Assembly (NCBI GenBank): GCA_030407005.1
Contig: JAUDYN010000005.1
Coordinates: forward strand, 1,674,001-1,738,000
Length of the DNA: 64,000 nucleotides
DNA from: Desarmillaria ectypa
Lineage: Eukaryota; Basidiomycota; Agaricomycetes; Agaricales; Physalacriaceae
Direction: 5' to 3'
Shown: positions 59,982 to 64,000 of the stretch, one piece after another
Layout of the letters: every line of letters begins with the position of its first letter
How positions within the stretch are numbered: position 1 is the stretch's first letter
Position numbers and translations under genes: made by a program
Notes under the pieces: model-generated
What the model saw: only the letters and a program-made list of their open reading frames with translations
Databases searched by the model: none
What the model was told of the DNA's origin: nothing

Positions 59982-62900
59982 TTACGTTGGCAGCTTGAAC
60001 TTTTTATTTGCATAGCCGCCCACGATCCTTCCCATGCCCAACCTCCGTTTAACCCCAGGTTTCAGCGATGATGTTTGCGGGGCGCTTGGAGAAGACGCCA
60101 TTGGCAGAGGCGGCGCAGGTAACCGGCGCGGCTCGACAATGACTTTCGAAGGCTTCTTATGCTTGACACTCGTCTGAGGTGTCGGTGGGTCAAGTATTAT
60201 TACACTCAGCTCTCTCTTAACTGAGGTCTTAGTCGCTGCTCCCTCAACTTTGACTACAGGCATTGCGGCTACCTTCCGTTTGATTGTTGTCCTTTCGTTG
60301 ACTCTTTTCGGAGCAGGTTCGGTGAGATCCATGATCAGAGGCTCTGGTTTGATGAGCTGTTTTGCCTTCGGAGGTCGAGGAGGTGAAGATAAACTCGGGT
60401 CGAGCACGTCCGAATCCAGCTCTGTTTCGTGGGATAGCAGGTAAGGCCGAGGTGAGCGCTTCGATATCCGTGCTTGAACCGACTCAAGGTCTCGAGAGCT
60501 TGAGGCTGCGGGGAGAGCCAAAGTATGCGACCCATCTGACCATGACCTCGGCGTCTTCACATCAGAATGAGAGACGGTGTATGGTTTGATATCGGCGTTG
60601 GAATTCCACAGTGGTTTCTGACGATGAGGAAAGGCTGCGGACATGGTATCCGGGTCCGGCTTAATTCGAGGCTTGACATCGGGGGCAACGGTGACACCGA
60701 AGGGTGGCTTTAGAGGTTGCACGACCGGCTTGATGTCGGGTTTGATTTCTATCTGGCTGACTGGTATGAATTTCGCCTCTATCTCGTGGTGGGCAGGTTC
60801 GAAAGGATGCTGGTGCATAGCTGTAATCAATGCCGCTTCGGTATCGAAGTCGTGCCCAAAAGGCTGCCGGTTTCTGGCTGACTCGTAACTGAATACCATA
60901 AATTAGGTTCACGTAGTTCAATCGTTCATGAACAACTTACAAGCCTTCAACCCTCATCCTGACTTCCTCTTCCGGCGGCTCTCGTCTTTCGAGGACTTGA
61001 CACAGGGTTGCTCGCTCGTGTTCTGGGAAAGTACTTAGGTTGTTCAGGGTGAGAACGGTCTAAAGGTATAATTATCAGGCCCCAACTTCCTTGAATGTGT
61101 TTAGACAGACCTCGTCTTCTTCGATAGCGTGCTCGACGAAGTAAGAGAGGCTTCTCTCCATAAAATTCCCAGCAATCTTGCGCTTAACGACATTTAAAAG
61201 GTAAAGTAGCCCTTTAGCTCTTGTGCAGGCGACATAAAGAAGTCGTCTAGATGCCATTCAGAGGCGTTTGATTCAAGAGGGGGTTTGAACAGACCTTTCC
61301 TCGTCAACATCTTCTGATCGATGGAAAGGAAACGTGCCATCTTCGGCTAAGGGGTACATGAGGGCATAATTCAAGGGACAAACAACAGGACTTACCAGCC
61401 GGAACGATCACAACCGGCCATTCCAAGCCTTTCGCGGCGTGACAGGTCGATATGGATACTTTCTAAAGAGAACGGTAAAAAATTGGACAACGAATGTAAA
61501 GGTAGAGATGAACATTAAGATTATCCTCCTCATTTTGTTCGTCGCCTTCCGACGAGAGCATGGATGCTTGGAGAAATAGTCGAAGCAGAGTATCCCTGTT
61601 GAAACAGCACTTAGTGTTGGTGCGCAGAATGCGTCAGATGTACGTACTCGTTTTCTTCCCCAGGAGGCAGGTTGACATCAGTGAGCATCGAGCCCTGAAC
61701 ATCACTTGCAAATGTAATCAGCTCTTGGACGTTTTCCCATCGAGTTTCCCACTCTGGCTGCGTCTTGCGCAGGTGCTCTTGGTAAGATATCACCTTTAGT
61801 AGCTTGCGAATTAACTCTGCGGGAAGAACTCCCTGATAATTCGGTGTCAGCACGGAGTGCATAATACGGAGATATTACTTGCTTTGTTGGCATCTTCCCG
61901 TAGAGATCGGATCGTGGATACGAAGGATGACAACTTCCGCTTGACTGCCGGTTTGATATCGGGGACTCTGGCATCACATATCCTCTCAACTAACTCTAAG
62001 GGAGTTACGACCATTGCATCGGCTCTGGCGAAAAGTTCTGCTAGGGTCTGAATTCTTAAATTAATATGTCCTATAACGGATGAGTGATATAGATAACCTT
62101 TTCGCCAATGCCCCGACTTGGGACATTTACAGCGCGAGCGAATGCTGGTCCGAAACTGGGATTGTCGACAAGTTGTAGATATGACAAAATATCCTTGATC
62201 TATAGAAGAAAACATTCTCGTCACAAAGACGCGTAGGAATGTACATCATATACTGACCTCTAGTCGCTCAAAGAATCTGTGTCCCCCAAGGATCCGATGA
62301 GGAATGCCTTCTTTCTGTAGGGCACTTTCAATAGCCCGGGAAAGAGCGTTGAACCTTACTACATGACTGATAAAATAGTGTTTGTTTTCGTTGAGTTTTC
62401 TACTCACAAAGGACGGCGAAGTCGCCCCAGCGAAGGGCTCCTCCCATGTGAGCCATTACCCGCTTGATCTCCATGGCAATGAAAGAGGCTTCGTGGCTTT
62501 CGTTGTTACACTGACGAAGGATAGGCCTTATACCACTAGGATGAGACGAGAGAAGAGTCTTCGGAATGCGCTTTTTGTCTGAACGAAGGCAGCCGTGAAG
62601 CGTTAGCGAAAGATCTTTCGGAATATCGTTAACAGACCTTGTGATACAATAGCCAGGCTGAGTTTTAGGATAGAGCCTGTTGATCGGTAGTTTTGTTCTA
62701 AAAAGATCTGCTCTGTGCCAGGAAAGTCTAGGAAAATAAATGATCGAATAAGATGATGATAAAAGACGAGCATACGTCGCTGCATTTTCTGTAAATTTTC
62801 CACTTCGGCAGCTCGCCAGCCATATACTGTCGGACACGTTAACCAAGTGATTGCGTTGTGAGTCTCTGGCCGGTACTCACTGGACTGGTCGGGATCACCG

Positions 62901-63959
62901 ACGATGGTTACGCAGCGCGCTATACCAATGGCCCGCATAAGTTCATATTGTGTAAAGTTCGTGTCTTGGCTGTATAAAAATGAGAAGACGAACTACGATG
63001 AAACAGGAAACATCAATGACACACAATTCGTCCACGAGAACATGTTTACACCAGCTTACAGCCTTTCTATGTCCAGAGAAAAGCCTCAAGCCAACAATCA
63101 GTAAATCATCAAAATCCAAGCTGTTGTTCTTCTTCAGCGTCCCCTGATATACACCGTAAAGCTCTGCTATAAGACGGTCGAGGATGAGGACATCATCCCT
63201 TTCGTTAGGATGGACAGGTGGCGTCATGATAAGAACGTCGTCAGCAGAAAGGCCTCTGGCTTTGAACTTTGATATCTTCGATTGTAAATTTCCTGGCTGA
63301 ATTTCGATGTCCTTGGAAACCATGTAGTCTTTGCGTTCCTTAAGTAAGTCTGATATGATTTTCTTCCTGCGTACAAACTTGAGAGTGAGAACCAAGAATA
63401 AGAAAGGCAGAAGGCGCACCCCTCCTCTGTATCACACACGGTAAAATTTCCTTTTAGTCCAACATGGAGAGCGTGTTTTCGCAGATATAAGGCACACAAG
63501 GCATGAAATGTCCCCATTCGAACTTGAGAAGTTCTTTCTTTGCCAACGAGTTTGGTGAGTCTTTCGCGCATTTCGTTTGCGGCCTTCTTTGTGAAGCTGA
63601 AGGGCAATAAAAAAGAAGTAGAGGCATGAGGGGGGGTGGTCGTACGTTACTGCGCATATTGATGACGGTGGCAGCAAGTGGTGTATTATAAGATGGGCGA
63701 TTCGCGACGTCAACACCTAGACACCTATTAGTGTGGCCTCTAGAACATTTATACAAGATATTACTTTGGTCTTTCCACTTCCTGGCCCTGCCAATATCTG
63801 AAGAGGAATGTTCGGGTCGTGCTGAACAGCTTGGATATTCAACTTGGATTAGTTTGAAGCCTTCCATGGACTAGGTGTCTCACCCTGAAACTGAGCTGGA
63901 TTCAATGACTGCAAGTAATTGTGCGTCTGTGGAGGCCCCTGACTTGGAAGCGCAGACAT
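59982..63959 (-). CDS. SRS2: Srs2-type UvrD/Rep superfamily I DNA helicase
   Basis: 3'-5' DNA helicase that removes Rad51 filaments and curbs recombination at forks. 1015 aa in nineteen exons: 63884-63959, 63765-63829, 63646-63716, 63420-63596, 63025-63366, 62881-62969, 62776-62826, 62638-62727, 62408-62578, 62258-62358, 62098-62199, 61883-62047, 61648-61832, 61514-61595, 61396-61462, 61295-61346, 61111-61246, 60941-61059, 59982-60888. Motifs: Walker A AGPGSGKT, FTKKAANEMRERL, MGTFHALC (Ib), LDFDDLL, VDEFQDTN (II), VGDPDQSIYGWRAA (III), FLEQNYRS (IV), STCHAAKGLEWPVVIV (V), LLYVACTRAK (VI). The C-terminal 300 residues are disordered with several IKPD/IKPE/VKVE motifs, possible SUMO sites. Intron 61833-61882 has a GC donor (GCAAGT). 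The start ATG precedes NYLQSLNPAQFQA, the usual N-terminal Q-motif. Confidence 0.93.
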
Positions 63960-64000
63960 GCTAGTAGCAGAGAAGACGCGACAAAATAATTCAAATTCAA

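Overview
The window is nuclear DNA of a filamentous fungus, most probably a mushroom-forming basidiomycete (Agaricomycetes). Genes sit close together on both strands, carry many introns of about 45-60 bp with GT..AG ends, and often contain exons of 8-20 nt. Several protein types are ones I associate with basidiomycetes: a Snf1 kinase with an IAEGTFG loop, a Rox3/Med19 homologue, and a cysteine-bearing secreted protein with the module FGSCSxPQIEFGVGFD. Exons were assembled by hand from splice sites, reading phase and family knowledge. Most models close to a whole number of codons; where they do not, the entry says so.

Layout. 1-0.6 kb: 3' end of an alkaline phosphatase. 1-1.4 kb: remnant of a DNA transposon. 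2.2-4.6 kb: Zn2Cys6 regulator, divergent from an MFS transporter (5.4-7.6 kb). 7.7-9.4 kb: secreted GH5 cellulase. 10-11 kb: SARAF-like protein. 11.2-13.7 kb: OPT transporter, divergent from methionyl-tRNA synthetase (14-16.7 kb). 17-18.3 kb: zinc alcohol dehydrogenase. 19-21.9 kb: Ivy1-like BAR protein. 22.3-23.7 kb: Mediator 19. 24.4-26.8 kb: second MFS transporter. 27.7-29.2 kb: polytopic membrane protein. 29.9-31.7 kb: PfkB sugar kinase. 31.8-33.2 kb: Acl4-like TPR chaperone, divergent from an unknown gene (33.4-34.7 kb). 34.9-36.3 kb: Svf1. 36.6-38.5 kb: Oma1 protease. 39.3-41.9 kb: secreted protein with an internal tandem duplication. 43.9-46.2 kb: Snf1 kinase. 48.2-48.8 kb: cytochrome oxidase subunit 4. 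49.4-52.2 kb: CAX-type exchanger with altered core motifs. 52.5-54.2 kb: acetylesterase gene plus a decayed tandem copy. 54.4-56.6 kb: uridine kinase-UPRT fusion. 56.7-58.5 kb: Ctu2, divergent from a gamma-glutamylcyclotransferase-like gene (58.7-59.4 kb). 60-64 kb: Srs2-type DNA helicase.

I see no gene cluster for a specialised pathway, no CRISPR array, no rRNA and no convincing tRNA. Most genes are housekeeping. Three plant-wall or secreted genes (GH5, acetylesterase, repeat protein) and the transporters fit a saprotrophic or wood/litter-associated lifestyle, which is an inference. The points most worth a second look are the GNxxE changes in the CAX exchanger, five GC-AG introns, very small exons, the 610-bp intragenic duplication, the half-dead acetylesterase pair, and the CGG-rich repeats between the regulator and the transporter.
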